A stretch of DNA of 29,116 nt. Source: Desulfobulbaceae bacterium. Lineage in GTDB: Bacteria; Desulfobacterota; Desulfobulbia; Desulfobulbales; Desulfocapsaceae. Made by a program: the position numbers and the translations under genes. Each line of letters opens with the position of its first letter. The stretch's first letter is position 1. Below the pieces are notes generated by a model that saw nothing but the letters and a program-made list of their open reading frames with translations, was not told where the DNA came from and searched no databases. Below are positions 16,349-23,890 of the stretch, in pieces. The DNA is taken from contig JAHEMX010000002.1 in assembly GCA_024643445.1 (NCBI GenBank), forward strand, positions 1 to 29,116. The letters run 5' to 3'.

Positions 16349-17116
16349 CTATCGACGCCGAAGAGAGGACACACCGCCAAAAATCATCTTCAGCCAATCA
16401 AATCCGAATTTAAGCAACCCTTCATCGGAGTCGATTACTCTCTTTTTCTGCTCCCGGTTCAGTAAAAACATCTCGATGATCTGATTTTTTTCTACATATC
16501 GGCGAAAACCGTCGATGTCGTAACAGACCATAAAAGCGAGCTGCTGGTTCGGTCCCCCGCTTCCTTCCCCCTGCCATGGATTGGTGGCAAAGAGCGTATC
16601 GACTTCCGCCCACAGGTCGTTCATCAAGTTGAACTCATCCAACCGTTGGTTTCTCACCCACTGTTTCACGGTAAAATGGTTGGATTCCTGGTGTCCGAGA
16701 CAATAGGCATGATTCGTCAGGAAATAATAATCCCTGAAAACCCCTTTCTGTGGAGAACGGTCCACCGCCCGTTCCAGGGGATAGGTTCGGCAGGCAGTTG
16801 GTCGATTGGGATACACCGTGCAACCGGTTTTTGCTAAAAAGGGACAAACCCGCTCTTCCCCGTTCTGAACAAGCTTGAGCTTTACCGTCGGGAAATAGGG
16901 ATTGCCCCCTGATTTCAATTCGGTATGGGTACGCATGAACATCTCCGAGTCCATGTTGATACTTTTCTTGAGACGAATAATGTCGTAGGGATACAAATCA
17001 AGGTCAACGCCCTTGCAGCAAACGGTAAAACAGGCAACCTGCGGATGGCATAGAAAGGAGAAGGACTCTTTTCCAAGCGGCTGCATACCTTCAGGAAATT
17101 CCTTTTCTTGTGTCAT
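16349..17116 (-). CDS. YkgJ-family cysteine-cluster (zinc/iron-chelating) protein
   Basis: 255 residues. The Cys pattern of the YkgJ/UPF0153 family is visible: C23, C29, C33-C34 (CHPQVACFTVCC), followed by DLDLYPYDIIRLK, then C91, C99 and C109 in CPFLAKTGCTVYPNRPTACRTYPLE. Members are predicted to chelate zinc or iron; the biochemical role is not established. The C-terminal ~110 residues are not characteristic. The start ATG has only a weak site (ACGGG). It is isolated between the end of the ribosomal/rpoA operon and rpsB, has its own upstream AT-rich region with TATAAC boxes, and is followed by a weak hairpin. No signal peptide or membrane segment. Confidence 0.88.
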   Translation of the reverse strand: MTQEKEFPEGMQPLGKESFSFLCHPQVACFTVCCKGVDLDLYPYDIIRLKKSINMDSEMFMRTHTELKSGGNPYFPTVKLKLVQNGEERVCPFLAKTGCTVYPNRPTACRTYPLERAVDRSPQKGVFRDYYFLTNHAYCLGHQESNHFTVKQWVRNQRLDEFNLMNDLWAEVDTLFATNPWQGEGSGGPNQQLAFMVCYDIDGFRRYVEKNQIIEMFLLNREQKKRVIDSDEGLLKFGFDWLKMIFGGVSSLRRR

Positions 17117-17276
17117 AATAACCCGTTATCATCAGAGCCTGCGGCAAGACAACCTTTTCGCCCAAACGCTACGTTATACTAGAAAATTTATCCGCGAAAT
17201 ATTTGTTATATACACCCCAAGGGCACTTCTTTCAGGGCGCCTGTTGAAAATTTTTCGTATGCCTTGATTTTGAGCG
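17117..17276 (-). promoter_or_regulatory. AT-rich region upstream of the YkgJ-family gene, candidate promoter
   Basis: This is the most AT-rich stretch of the window between genes. On the minus strand two TATAAC-type -10 boxes occur, one followed by CGTAGCG. The second has TATTTC 17 bp upstream, a poor -35. Since the preceding operon ends at tandem stem-loops, a separate promoter for the YkgJ gene is expected here. Exact start site unknown. Confidence 0.35.
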
Positions 17277-17303
17277 AAAAGCCTCATTTTTTATGAGGCT
17301 TTT
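17277..17303. terminator. Second of two tandem terminators, perfect 11-bp stem
   Basis: AAAAGCCTCAT and ATGAGGCTTTT flank a 5-T loop. Both strands end the stem in TTTT. It lies just beyond the main rplQ terminator in transcription direction and acts as back-up; it is symmetrical enough to work against antisense transcription too. Confidence 0.75.
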
Positions 17304-17308
17304 CATAC

Positions 17309-17348
17309 AAAAAAAAAGCTGACATGAACCTTGTTCATTGTCAGCTTT
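17309..17348 (-). terminator. Rho-independent terminator of the ribosomal/rpoA operon
   Basis: On the minus strand AAAGCTGACA and TGTCAGCTTT form a 10-bp stem with an inner TGAA/TTCA pairing, followed by nine T in a row including stem T. It begins 21 bp after the rplQ stop and is a textbook end for the operon. Confidence 0.93.
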
Positions 17349-17369
17349 AATCGGGTGGGTGTGAAACTA

Positions 17370-17759
17370 TCAGTTTTCTTTGGTCTCACCACCAAGATCT
17401 TCTTCGTAGCCGACCAGCTCAATGATGGCCATCGCTGCAGCATCCCCGCGCCGGATGCCGGTACGGATAATACGGGTATACCCCCCGTTTCTATCGGCAA
17501 ACTGGTCTTTGATGCTGTCAAATAGTTTGGCCACAACAGTTCTGCTGCGAATATAATCCAGAGCCTGCCGACGCGCATGCAGATCACCGCGCTTGGCCAG
17601 GGTAATCATTTTCTCTGCGATCGGTCGCAACTCCTTTGCCTTCTGCTCCGTGGTAATAATACGCTCATGCTCGAACAGGGAAGTCACCATATTTCTGAAC
17701 ATCGCTATTCTGTGTGAAGTCGTGCGGCCTAGATTTCTGCCGGATTTTCTGTGTCTCAT
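17370..17759 (-). CDS. rplQ: 50S ribosomal protein L17
   Basis: 129 residues, slightly longer than E. coli L17 (127). It shows MRHRKSGRNLGRTTSHRIAMFRN at the start, then TLFEHERIITTEQKAKELRP-like sequence, and GGYTRIIRTGIRRGDAAAMAIIELV. L17 lies near the peptide exit of the 50S subunit. Last gene of the operon, 89 bp after rpoA and directly before the tandem terminators, the classic rpoA-rplQ end of the alpha operon. Confidence 0.98.
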   Translation of the reverse strand: MRHRKSGRNLGRTTSHRIAMFRNMVTSLFEHERIITTEQKAKELRPIAEKMITLAKRGDLHARRQALDYIRSRTVVAKLFDSIKDQFADRNGGYTRIIRTGIRRGDAAAMAIIELVGYEEDLGGETKEN

Positions 17760-17848
17760 GTTCCTTTCCTCAAATCAATACAATGCAGTATCCACAAGCG
17801 GATATCTGAGGTTTCTCCATCCTGAAGCAGCTTTTGCAAACAGGCTGT

Positions 17849-18886
17849 TTAGTCTCTCTTTTTCTCAGGAATTGCCGGGCGCATCCAGTTATCAAACTTC
17901 ATACCAAGCGTCAGCCCCATCTCGGACAGAAGGGTTTTTATTTCGTTAAGCGACTTTCGCCCGAAATTCTTGGTTTTCAACATTTCCTGGTCAGATCTCT
18001 GAGCCAGATCACCAATAAAATAGATCTCTGCGTTCTTCAAACAGTTCGCCGAACGAACTGATAATTCGAGATCGTCTACCGGTTTATCAAGGTACGGATT
18101 AAGCGGTGTAGTATCCTTCTCACCCTCTTCCTCCTGCTCAGGTTCGGCTCGTTCCTCATTAAAGTTAATGAATATATTCATTTGACTTTTGAGGATCTTG
18201 GAAGCATAGGCAAGAGCGCTTTCAGGTGTTACAGAGCCATCCGTCTCGATTTCCATGGTCAGCTTATCATAGTCCGTCTGCTGACCGACCCGGGCTTTTG
18301 CCAGAATCAACTGGACTCTCCTGATTGGAGAGAAAATGGCATCGATCGGGATCTGGCCGATAGCCAGGTCTTCTTTCTCCTGCTTCTCAGCCGGAAGGTA
18401 GCCCTTTCCCCATTCGACCGTAAATTCGGCCTTGAATGTGCTGGTACCCGTCAGGGTACATATCTTCTGCCCGGGATTCATTACGTCTACATAAACTGAC
18501 GGAGTGATATCTCCGGCCAAAACGTCTCCTGGTCCCTTTTTCTCTATGGTGATTTTCCGGGACTCTTCGCAGTTTAGTTTCAGTCTCACCTGCTTGATAT
18601 TGAGGATGATTTCACTGACATCCTCCATCACGTCCTTCAACGTGGTAAATTCATGCAGCGCACCTTCAATCTTGATGGTGGTGATTGCCGCTCCCTGAAT
18701 TGACGAGAGAAGAATCCGTCTCAGCGAATTTCCGATCGTCGTGGCAAATCCACGTTCAAGAGGCTGACAGACTATCTTGGCATATGAAGCGGTATGGCTG
18801 TCCTTATCTATCTCAAGCTTTTCAGGCTTAATAAGCTCGTGCCAGTTCCGGTAAAAAGGTATATTCTCGTCGGCAGCGTGAGTCAT
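17849..18886 (-). CDS. rpoA: RNA polymerase alpha subunit
   Basis: 345 residues. The N-terminal dimerisation domain (~1-240) has QPLERGFATTIGNSLRRILLSS and FSPIRRVQLILAKARVGQQTDYDKLTMEIETDGSV. An acidic linker (EERAEPEQEEEGEKD) joins the C-terminal domain (~265-335), which has VDDLELSVRSANCLKNA and NFGRKSLNEIKTLLSEMGL, contacting UP-element DNA and activators. Preceded by a 172-bp gap with a large hairpin; the ATG follows AAAGGGATG, a usable site. Confidence 0.98.
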   Translation of the reverse strand: MTHAADENIPFYRNWHELIKPEKLEIDKDSHTASYAKIVCQPLERGFATTIGNSLRRILLSSIQGAAITTIKIEGALHEFTTLKDVMEDVSEIILNIKQVRLKLNCEESRKITIEKKGPGDVLAGDITPSVYVDVMNPGQKICTLTGTSTFKAEFTVEWGKGYLPAEKQEKEDLAIGQIPIDAIFSPIRRVQLILAKARVGQQTDYDKLTMEIETDGSVTPESALAYASKILKSQMNIFINFNEERAEPEQEEEGEKDTTPLNPYLDKPVDDLELSVRSANCLKNAEIYFIGDLAQRSDQEMLKTKNFGRKSLNEIKTLLSEMGLTLGMKFDNWMRPAIPEKKRD

Positions 18887-18995
18887 ATCATCCCTTTCTC
18901 TATGTTTTGAAAAGCGAAAACCCTTAAGCAGATCATCGATACGGTTATCGGTATTTCCGATTTCCTCTGCCCCTTAAAGGTGCTTAGTCATAATA

Positions 18996-19041
18996 ACGAC
19001 AGACCGTCCAAGGCGATAGGGATCACCCGTCGGTCTGTCGT
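18996..19041. other. Perfect 11-bp stem-loop between rpsD and rpoA
   Basis: ACGACAGACCG (18996-19006) and CGGTCTGTCGT (19031-19041) enclose a 24-nt loop. In the direction of the operon (minus strand) the stem is not followed by a T-run, so it should not stop rpsD-rpoA transcription. On the plus strand it is followed by CAATTTTTT, a plausible terminator for antisense transcripts. On the sense RNA it could be a processing or protein-binding site; S4 and alpha lie on either side. Confidence 0.55.
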
Positions 19042-19058
19042 CAATTTTTTATTGTCGT

Positions 19059-19688
19059 TTACTTGGAGTAAAGTTCGACAATCAGCTGTTCCTGAATAGG
19101 CATGGTCAATTCTTCTCTATTCGGCATCGCTTTAATAGTCGATCTGTACGTTTTCTTATCAAGTTCAATCCAGCTCGGGATACCGCGTCGATCAACCGCC
19201 TCAAGGCTTTCGTTGATCAGGGTATTAGCCCGACTTTTTTCTTTAATTTCAACGTTGTCGCCAACAGAAATCTGAAAAGAGGGTACGTTTACCTTTTTCC
19301 CGTTAACGAGAATGTGTTTGTGCCTGATCAGTTGCCGGGCCTGATTTCGCGAAGAAGCGAATCCCATGCGAAAAACAGCATTATCAAGCCTTCTCTCGAG
19401 CATGATAAGCAGGTTTTCACCGGTGATTCCCTTCTGCAGATCAGCCTTCTGGAAATAGTGCCTGAACTGTCCTTCCAGCATGCCGTACATGCTTTTGACT
19501 TTCTGCTTTTCTCTCAGCTGAACTGCATAATCAGACTGTTTTTTAAATCGCGCTTGTCCGTGCTGCCCGGGAGCGAACGCCCGACGCTCGAAGGAGCACT
19601 TGTCGGAATAACAGCGATCTCCTTTCAAAAACAGTTTCAGCCCTTCACGTCTACAGCGGCGACATGCTGCACCAGTATCTCTTGCCAA
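19059..19688 (-). CDS. rpsD: 30S ribosomal protein S4, zinc-binding form
   Basis: 209 residues. The start is TTG at 19688, with GGAGG six bases upstream and the expected MAR- N-terminus; no ATG fits. The N-terminal zinc knuckle is complete: C9-x2-C12-x13-C26-x4-C31. The S4 RNA-binding domain follows (ERRLDNAVFRMGFASSRNQARQLIRHKHILVNGKKVN). S4 nucleates 30S assembly on the 5' domain of 16S rRNA, affects fidelity, and in several bacteria is the translational repressor of its own operon. It precedes rpoA in the alpha operon. Confidence 0.97.
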   Translation of the reverse strand: MARDTGAACRRCRREGLKLFLKGDRCYSDKCSFERRAFAPGQHGQARFKKQSDYAVQLREKQKVKSMYGMLEGQFRHYFQKADLQKGITGENLLIMLERRLDNAVFRMGFASSRNQARQLIRHKHILVNGKKVNVPSFQISVGDNVEIKEKSRANTLINESLEAVDRRGIPSWIELDKKTYRSTIKAMPNREELTMPIQEQLIVELYSK

Positions 19689-19739
19689 CTTGAACCTCCG
19701 TTGATTAAGCTATTTCTACTCGATGGATGTTCCTCAGCA

Positions 19740-20138
19740 TTACACACGACGACGCTTCGGCGGTTTGCATCCATTATGAGGAATAGGGGTAACATCTATG
19801 ATGCGCGTAACTTCCAGTCCGGCATTGAGAAGAGCACGCAATGCGGCTTCTCGGCCGGGCCCGGGTCCTTTCACATTGACCTCAACTTTTCGCATGCCCT
19901 GATCCGTGGCTTTTTTGGTCGCGTCAGTAACTGCGTTCTGCGCGGCAAAGGGGGTACTCTTGCGGGAGCCCTTAAAACCGAGCACGCCTGAGCTGCACCA
20001 GGATATCACGTTCCCCTGCTTGTCAGATATTGTTACTATGGTGTTGTTGAAGGTAGAATAAATATGAACAATACCTTCCGGTACACTCTTTTTAACCTTG
20101 CGTTTAGACCGTACTTCTGTCTTTTTTGCAGCTGCCAT
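19740..20138 (-). CDS. rpsK: 30S ribosomal protein S11
   Basis: 132 residues. It shows HIYSTFNNTIVTISDKQGN, GFKGSRKSTPFAAQNA, GPGPGREAALRAL, and the terminal TPIPHNGCKPPKRRRV, all typical of S11, which sits on the 30S platform next to the mRNA exit. ATG start. It lies 26 bp after rpsM and 51 bp before rpsD. Confidence 0.98.
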   Translation of the reverse strand: MAAAKKTEVRSKRKVKKSVPEGIVHIYSTFNNTIVTISDKQGNVISWCSSGVLGFKGSRKSTPFAAQNAVTDATKKATDQGMRKVEVNVKGPGPGREAALRALLNAGLEVTRIIDVTPIPHNGCKPPKRRRV

Positions 20139-20164
20139 TCTGATTCCCTGTATGCTTATCTTAT

Positions 20165-20530
20165 TTATTTACGGCGAGAGGCACCGCGACGGGGACCTTT
20201 TCTGGTCCTGGCATTCGTTTTGGTCTTCTGTCCGCGAACCGGCAGTCCCATACGGTGGCGCCTGCCTCTGTAGCAACCAAGATCCGTCAACCGCTTGATA
20301 TCCATTGATACCTCGCGACGACGGTCACCCTCGACAGTATACTCGTCCTCGATAACCTTACGGATACGATTAACATCTTCACCGCTCAGATCATCACTGT
20401 TCATAGTGTATGGAAGATCGACAGCGTTTAAAATAGTTCGTGCTGTCGTCAGACCGATACCATAAATATAGGTAAGCGCCCGATCCATATGCTTGTTTTT
20501 GGGAAGGTCAACCCCTGCTATACGTGCCAA
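20165..20530 (-). CDS. rpsM: 30S ribosomal protein S13
   Basis: 121 residues. The start is TTG at 20530, with AGGAG seven bases upstream, giving the expected MARIAGVDLP N-terminus. It shows LTYIYGIGLTTARTIL, the KRLTDLGCYRGRRHRMGLPVRGQ block, and a basic tail (TRKGPRRGAS). S13 is in the 30S head and contacts the P-site tRNA and the 50S subunit. First gene of the alpha part of the operon; in E. coli the S4 repressor acts on the leader of this gene. Confidence 0.98.
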   Translation of the reverse strand: MARIAGVDLPKNKHMDRALTYIYGIGLTTARTILNAVDLPYTMNSDDLSGEDVNRIRKVIEDEYTVEGDRRREVSMDIKRLTDLGCYRGRRHRMGLPVRGQKTKTNARTRKGPRRGASRRK

Positions 20531-20568
20531 GATGCGTCTCCTTTAGAATGTTTAACTGGGTATCGCCG

Positions 20569-20682
20569 TTAGCCCTGCTTCTGCTTGTGCTTTTTTATCT
20601 TGCAGGAAACCCGAACAATACCATGCCGCTTAAAAACCTTGCAGTCGCTGCAGATTTTTTTGACAGATGATCTTACTTTCAT
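20569..20682 (-). CDS. rpmJ: 50S ribosomal protein L36, zinc-binding form
   Basis: 37 residues, translated by hand: it begins MKVRSSVKKICSDC and ends KKHKQKQG. The zinc ligands C11, C14, C27 and H32 are all present. The ATG has AGGAG upstream. It lies between infA (10 bp upstream) and rpsM, its usual place. L36 is the smallest protein of the 50S subunit. Residues 28-31 (KIKK) are more basic than in most L36 sequences that I know. Confidence 0.95.
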   Translation of the reverse strand: MKVRSSVKKICSDCKVFKRHGIVRVSCKIKKHKQKQG

Positions 20683-20692
20683 GGTGTAACTC

Positions 20693-20926
20693 CTATTTCT
20701 TATTGGCGTTCTTCGCTCTGAACGTGACTCTTCCGCGCGTCAGATCATAAGGAGAAAGCTCAACCGTCACCCGGTCTCCCGGCAATATTTTGATGAAATG
20801 CATCCTCATCTTGCCTGAGATATGAGCGAGGACTTTGTGCCCGTTGTCCAGTTCTACCCTGAACATGGCATTGGGCAAGGGCTCAATAATGGTCCCTTCT
20901 ACTTCAATAGCTTCTTCCTTAGCCAT
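20693..20926 (-). CDS. infA: Translation initiation factor IF-1
   Basis: 77 residues, against 72 in E. coli, with a few extra residues at each end. The S1-like OB fold is clear: AIEVEGTIIEPLPNAMFRVELDNGHKVLAHISGKMRMHFIKI-type sequence, then PGDRVTVELSPYDLTRGRVTFR. IF-1 occupies the 30S A site during initiation. It lies between map and rpmJ. The ATG has only a weak upstream site (CAGGT). Confidence 0.98.
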   Translation of the reverse strand: MAKEEAIEVEGTIIEPLPNAMFRVELDNGHKVLAHISGKMRMHFIKILPGDRVTVELSPYDLTRGRVTFRAKNANKK

Positions 20927-20997
20927 AAATATACCTGATTCTCAGTAAACGTCCAAAAACGGATGAGTATAATACACAAATCAATAAAAGAGAAGAA

Positions 20998-21804
20998 CTA
21001 TTTCCCCCTCCCATCGAAATCCGCACGGGAACTGAGCACCAGCGGGCCATCCTTGGTAACCGCCACCGAGTGCTCAAAGTGTGCGGATGACTTTTTATCA
21101 CTGGTAATCACCGTCCAGTTGTCCCGTAATACCTTCACCTGGTGCGTGCCGATATTTACCATCGGTTCGATGGCCAGTACCATACCCTCAAGCAGCCGCG
21201 GTGACGGTCCTTCCTGTACAAAATTTGGAATCTCCGGTCCTTCATGAAGAAGCGTCCCTATGCCATGACCAACAAATTGTCTGACAATGGATAAGCCATT
21301 CTTCTCGACATGCTCCTGAACAGCCGACGAGACATCGGATACCCGGTTGCCGATCCGGACCTGTTCGATTGCCTTACTCAGCGATTCTTCCGTTACTTTC
21401 AGCAGTTTTTCTTTTTCACTGTTGATTCTGCCCACGGGTATGGTCACGGCAGAATCACCGTAGTAGCCCTGGTAGAGGGTACCGAAATCAACGGATATGA
21501 TATCGCCCTTCTTCAACCGCCGTTTTCTTGAAGGAATACCGTGCACCACCTCTTCATTGATCGACACGCATAAACTTCCCGGAAATCCGCGGTACCCCTT
21601 GAAGGCAGGCAATGCCTTGCGCTTCTGGCATAATTCCTCGGCCATCTGATCAAGTTCGAAGGTGGTAATTCCTGGTTCGACCACCTTTTCCAGCATGACA
21701 AGAACTTCCGCAACAATACGGTTTGCTTCTGCCATCACCTGAATCTCGTCACGACTTTTAATCGTGATCGCTTTCCCTGCCGGAGCGCTGGACGAAGCCG
21801 ACAC
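20998..21804 (-). CDS. map: Methionine aminopeptidase, type I
   Basis: 268 residues. The start is GTG at 21804, three bases after the secY stop; its ribosome site AGGAG lies inside the last secY codons, so the genes are coupled. It removes the initiator methionine co-translationally. Metal and active-site motifs: NEEVVHGIPS (His), ISVDFGTLYQGYYGDSAVT (two Asp), VGHGIGTLLHEGPEIPNF (His), AIEPM (Glu), and AHFEHSVAVT (Glu). About ten Ser/Ala-rich residues precede the usual N-terminus. No adk lies between secY and map, unlike the order in many Firmicutes. Confidence 0.97.
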   Translation of the reverse strand: MSASSSAPAGKAITIKSRDEIQVMAEANRIVAEVLVMLEKVVEPGITTFELDQMAEELCQKRKALPAFKGYRGFPGSLCVSINEEVVHGIPSRKRRLKKGDIISVDFGTLYQGYYGDSAVTIPVGRINSEKEKLLKVTEESLSKAIEQVRIGNRVSDVSSAVQEHVEKNGLSIVRQFVGHGIGTLLHEGPEIPNFVQEGPSPRLLEGMVLAIEPMVNIGTHQVKVLRDNWTVITSDKKSSAHFEHSVAVTKDGPLVLSSRADFDGRGK

Positions 21805-21807
21805 CTG

Positions 21808-23112
21808 TTATCTCCTACCCTTGATTCTCCCCTGCTTCATGAAACCTTCATAGTTTCTCATAACCAGGTGAGACTCAATCTGGGAAATCGTATCGATGGC
21901 CACACCAACTACGATGAGCAGCGCCGTGCCGCCGAAATAGAAGGGTAGGCTCAGTTTGGCGATCAGTATCGTCGGCAGAACGCATATCGCACTGAGATAG
22001 ATCGCGCCAATCACGGTAAGTCGGGTAAGCGCCTTGTCAATAAATTCCGCGGTCTTCTTGCCGGGTCTGATACCTGGTATAAAACCGCCGTTTTTCCTGA
22101 GATTTTCAGCCACATCTTCCGGTTTGAACTGTACTGCGGCATAAAAGAAACAGAAAAAAACGATCATGCCGATAAAACAGATGTAGTAGTAAACGGTTCC
22201 AGGACTCATGGCAGCCGACACCCGCTGTACCCAGTCTATCTGTATAAAACTGCCGATCGTTGCCGGAAACATCATGATGGATGAAGCAAAGATTGGCGGG
22301 ATAACACCGGAAACATTTATTTTCAGCGGAAGATGCGAGGCCTGCCCACCGTACACACGTCGTCCGACAACACGTTTGGCATACTGTATCGGTATTCTTC
22401 TCTGGGCCGTTTCACAGAAGACAATGAGGCCGATCACGCCAAACATCAGCAGGATAATAAACGGGATGAAAAACACCTGAATCTCTCCAGCCTTGACCAG
22501 CTGGAAAAAGTTGACAATCGCCGCCGGTCCGCGGGCTACAATACCGGCGAAAATGATCATCGAGATACCATTGCCGACCCCCCTTTCCGTCATCTGCTCG
22601 CCCAGCCACATCAAAAATGCCGTACCGGAGGTAAGGGTGATCATGGTCATCAGCTTGAACTGGAGACCGGGATCAAGAACGATCATCTCTCCGCCGGGAC
22701 CGGACATCCCTTCGAGCCCGACAGCTATGAATGATCCCTGGATAATACTCAGGACAACCGTTCCGTACCTGGTGTACTGCGTAATTTTTCGTCGCCCGGA
22801 CTCGCCTTCCTTCTTCAGTGTTTCAAGCTGCGGAATGACAACGGTCAACAGCTGTATGATGATCGAGGCGCTGATATAGGGCATGATACCAAGAGCGAGA
22901 ATAGAAAAATTCTGCAGTGCCCCGCCGGAAAACATATTGAACATGCCGAACAACGTACCCGCGTTCTGCTGGAAAAAGGCGGTAAGAGCCTCACTGTTGA
23001 TACCGGGTGTCGGTACCTGAACCCCGATGCGGTAAACTGCCAGCATGATCAGGGTAAACAGGATTCTCTTACGAAGTTCGGGAATCTGGGCTGCGCTTTG
23101 AAGTCCGCTCAT
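21808..23112 (-). CDS. secY: Preprotein translocase subunit SecY
   Basis: 434 residues with ten predicted membrane helices. Landmarks: LRKRILFTLIMLAVYRIGVQVPTPGI-type start (with the plug region near GMFNMFSGGAL), PYISASIIIQLL, a cytoplasmic QYTRYGTVVLS stretch, the AKRVVGRRVYGGQASHLPLKIN loop contacted by SecA and ribosome, and the final VGVAIDTISQIESHLVMRNYEGF. It forms the SecYEG channel for exported and membrane proteins. It follows rplO after a 72-bp gap that carries a long hairpin. The ATG has AAAGG upstream. Confidence 0.98.
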   Translation of the reverse strand: MSGLQSAAQIPELRKRILFTLIMLAVYRIGVQVPTPGINSEALTAFFQQNAGTLFGMFNMFSGGALQNFSILALGIMPYISASIIIQLLTVVIPQLETLKKEGESGRRKITQYTRYGTVVLSIIQGSFIAVGLEGMSGPGGEMIVLDPGLQFKLMTMITLTSGTAFLMWLGEQMTERGVGNGISMIIFAGIVARGPAAIVNFFQLVKAGEIQVFFIPFIILLMFGVIGLIVFCETAQRRIPIQYAKRVVGRRVYGGQASHLPLKINVSGVIPPIFASSIMMFPATIGSFIQIDWVQRVSAAMSPGTVYYYICFIGMIVFFCFFYAAVQFKPEDVAENLRKNGGFIPGIRPGKKTAEFIDKALTRLTVIGAIYLSAICVLPTILIAKLSLPFYFGGTALLIVVGVAIDTISQIESHLVMRNYEGFMKQGRIKGRR

Positions 23113-23134
23113 GAAATTGGCCTTTGGACGATAA

Positions 23135-23168
23135 AAGATGACGGACTTTGTGCAAAGCCGGTCATCTT
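23135..23168 (-). promoter_or_regulatory. Long hairpin in the rplO-secY gap (candidate attenuator)
   Basis: AAGATGAC pairs with GTCATCTT, extended by an inner GACTTT/AAAG-type pairing with two mismatches; about 14 of 16 positions pair and the loop is tiny. On the minus strand it ends CATCTTTTATCG, a T-run of four. It lies 22 bp before the secY ATG. It could reduce transcription into secY or protect or process the RNA. Confidence 0.55.
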
Positions 23169-23184
23169 ATATAATATTTCAATG

Positions 23185-23640
23185 CTACTGAGCAGCAGGG
23201 GCGTTTTCAACGACCGTTCCGCCTGCTTTCTCAATCAGCTCTTTTGCCTGGCCACTTACCTTGTCGACCTTAACGGTCAGCTTTTTGGTAATTTCACCAT
23301 TGGCAAGAACCTTGGCAAGATTGCCCTTTTTCACCATGCCTGCCTGTACCAGCGTTTGCGTGGTTACTTCCTGACCCGCATCAAACGAGTCAAGCTGGCT
23401 CAAGCTTACGAGTTCATAGGAAATTTTAAAATTGTTGGTGAACCCGCGCTTGGGCAATCGGCGCTGCAGGGGCATCTGGCCGCCTTCAAAGCCCGGTTTG
23501 GACTTGTAGCCGGATCTCGCCCGGGCACCCTTGTGCCCCTTGCCTGCGGTTTTACCGTGCCCGGTACCGGGACCACGACCAAGACGTTTCTTTTCTCTAT
23601 TGGATCCTTTCTTGGGCGAAAGGTTTGCAAGCGTTAACAT
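23185..23640 (-). CDS. rplO: 50S ribosomal protein L15
   Basis: 151 residues. It shows LSPKKGSNREKKRLGRGPGTGHGKTAGKGHKGARARSGY-type N-terminal extension that threads into 23S rRNA, then FEGGQMPLQRRLPKRGF, and a globular C-terminal part with KLTVKVDKVSGQAKELIEKAGG. A late 50S assembly protein. The ATG directly follows the rpmD stop (TAGATG), so translation is coupled. Confidence 0.98.
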   Translation of the reverse strand: MLTLANLSPKKGSNREKKRLGRGPGTGHGKTAGKGHKGARARSGYKSKPGFEGGQMPLQRRLPKRGFTNNFKISYELVSLSQLDSFDAGQEVTTQTLVQAGMVKKGNLAKVLANGEITKKLTVKVDKVSGQAKELIEKAGGTVVENAPAAQ

Positions 23641-23823
23641 CTAAACCTCCTCCACACGAACAAGATGCGCGACCTTGGCAAGCATGCCGCGGATTTCCGG
23701 AGTATCCTTGCGTGTCATCGTTTTATGCATTTTGGTTAGCCCAAGCCCGGTCAGGGTTGCACGAATCTTTTCCGTGCTTCCAATCCCACTTTTGACCAAA
23801 GTAAAGGTAATTGTATCAGCCAT
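23641..23823 (-). CDS. rpmD: 50S ribosomal protein L30
   Basis: 60 residues, the standard bacterial size. It shows FTLVKSGIGSTEKIRATLTGLGLTKM-type sequence and DTPEIRGMLAKVAHLVRVEE. It lies in the normal rpsE-rpmD-rplO order, 67 bp after rpsE and directly abutting rplO. Confidence 0.97.
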   Translation of the reverse strand: MADTITFTLVKSGIGSTEKIRATLTGLGLTKMHKTMTRKDTPEIRGMLAKVAHLVRVEEV

Positions 23824-23890
23824 GTGACTACACCGTTCTCATAGTAATAATTGTACGTATTGTAGACGCGGACTGAAGAGTCGGCCTCAA

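Noticed and set aside
19314..19991. Plus-strand open frame (225 codons) opposite rpsD and rpsK
   Set aside because: Crosses two convincing ribosomal protein genes and has no family signature.
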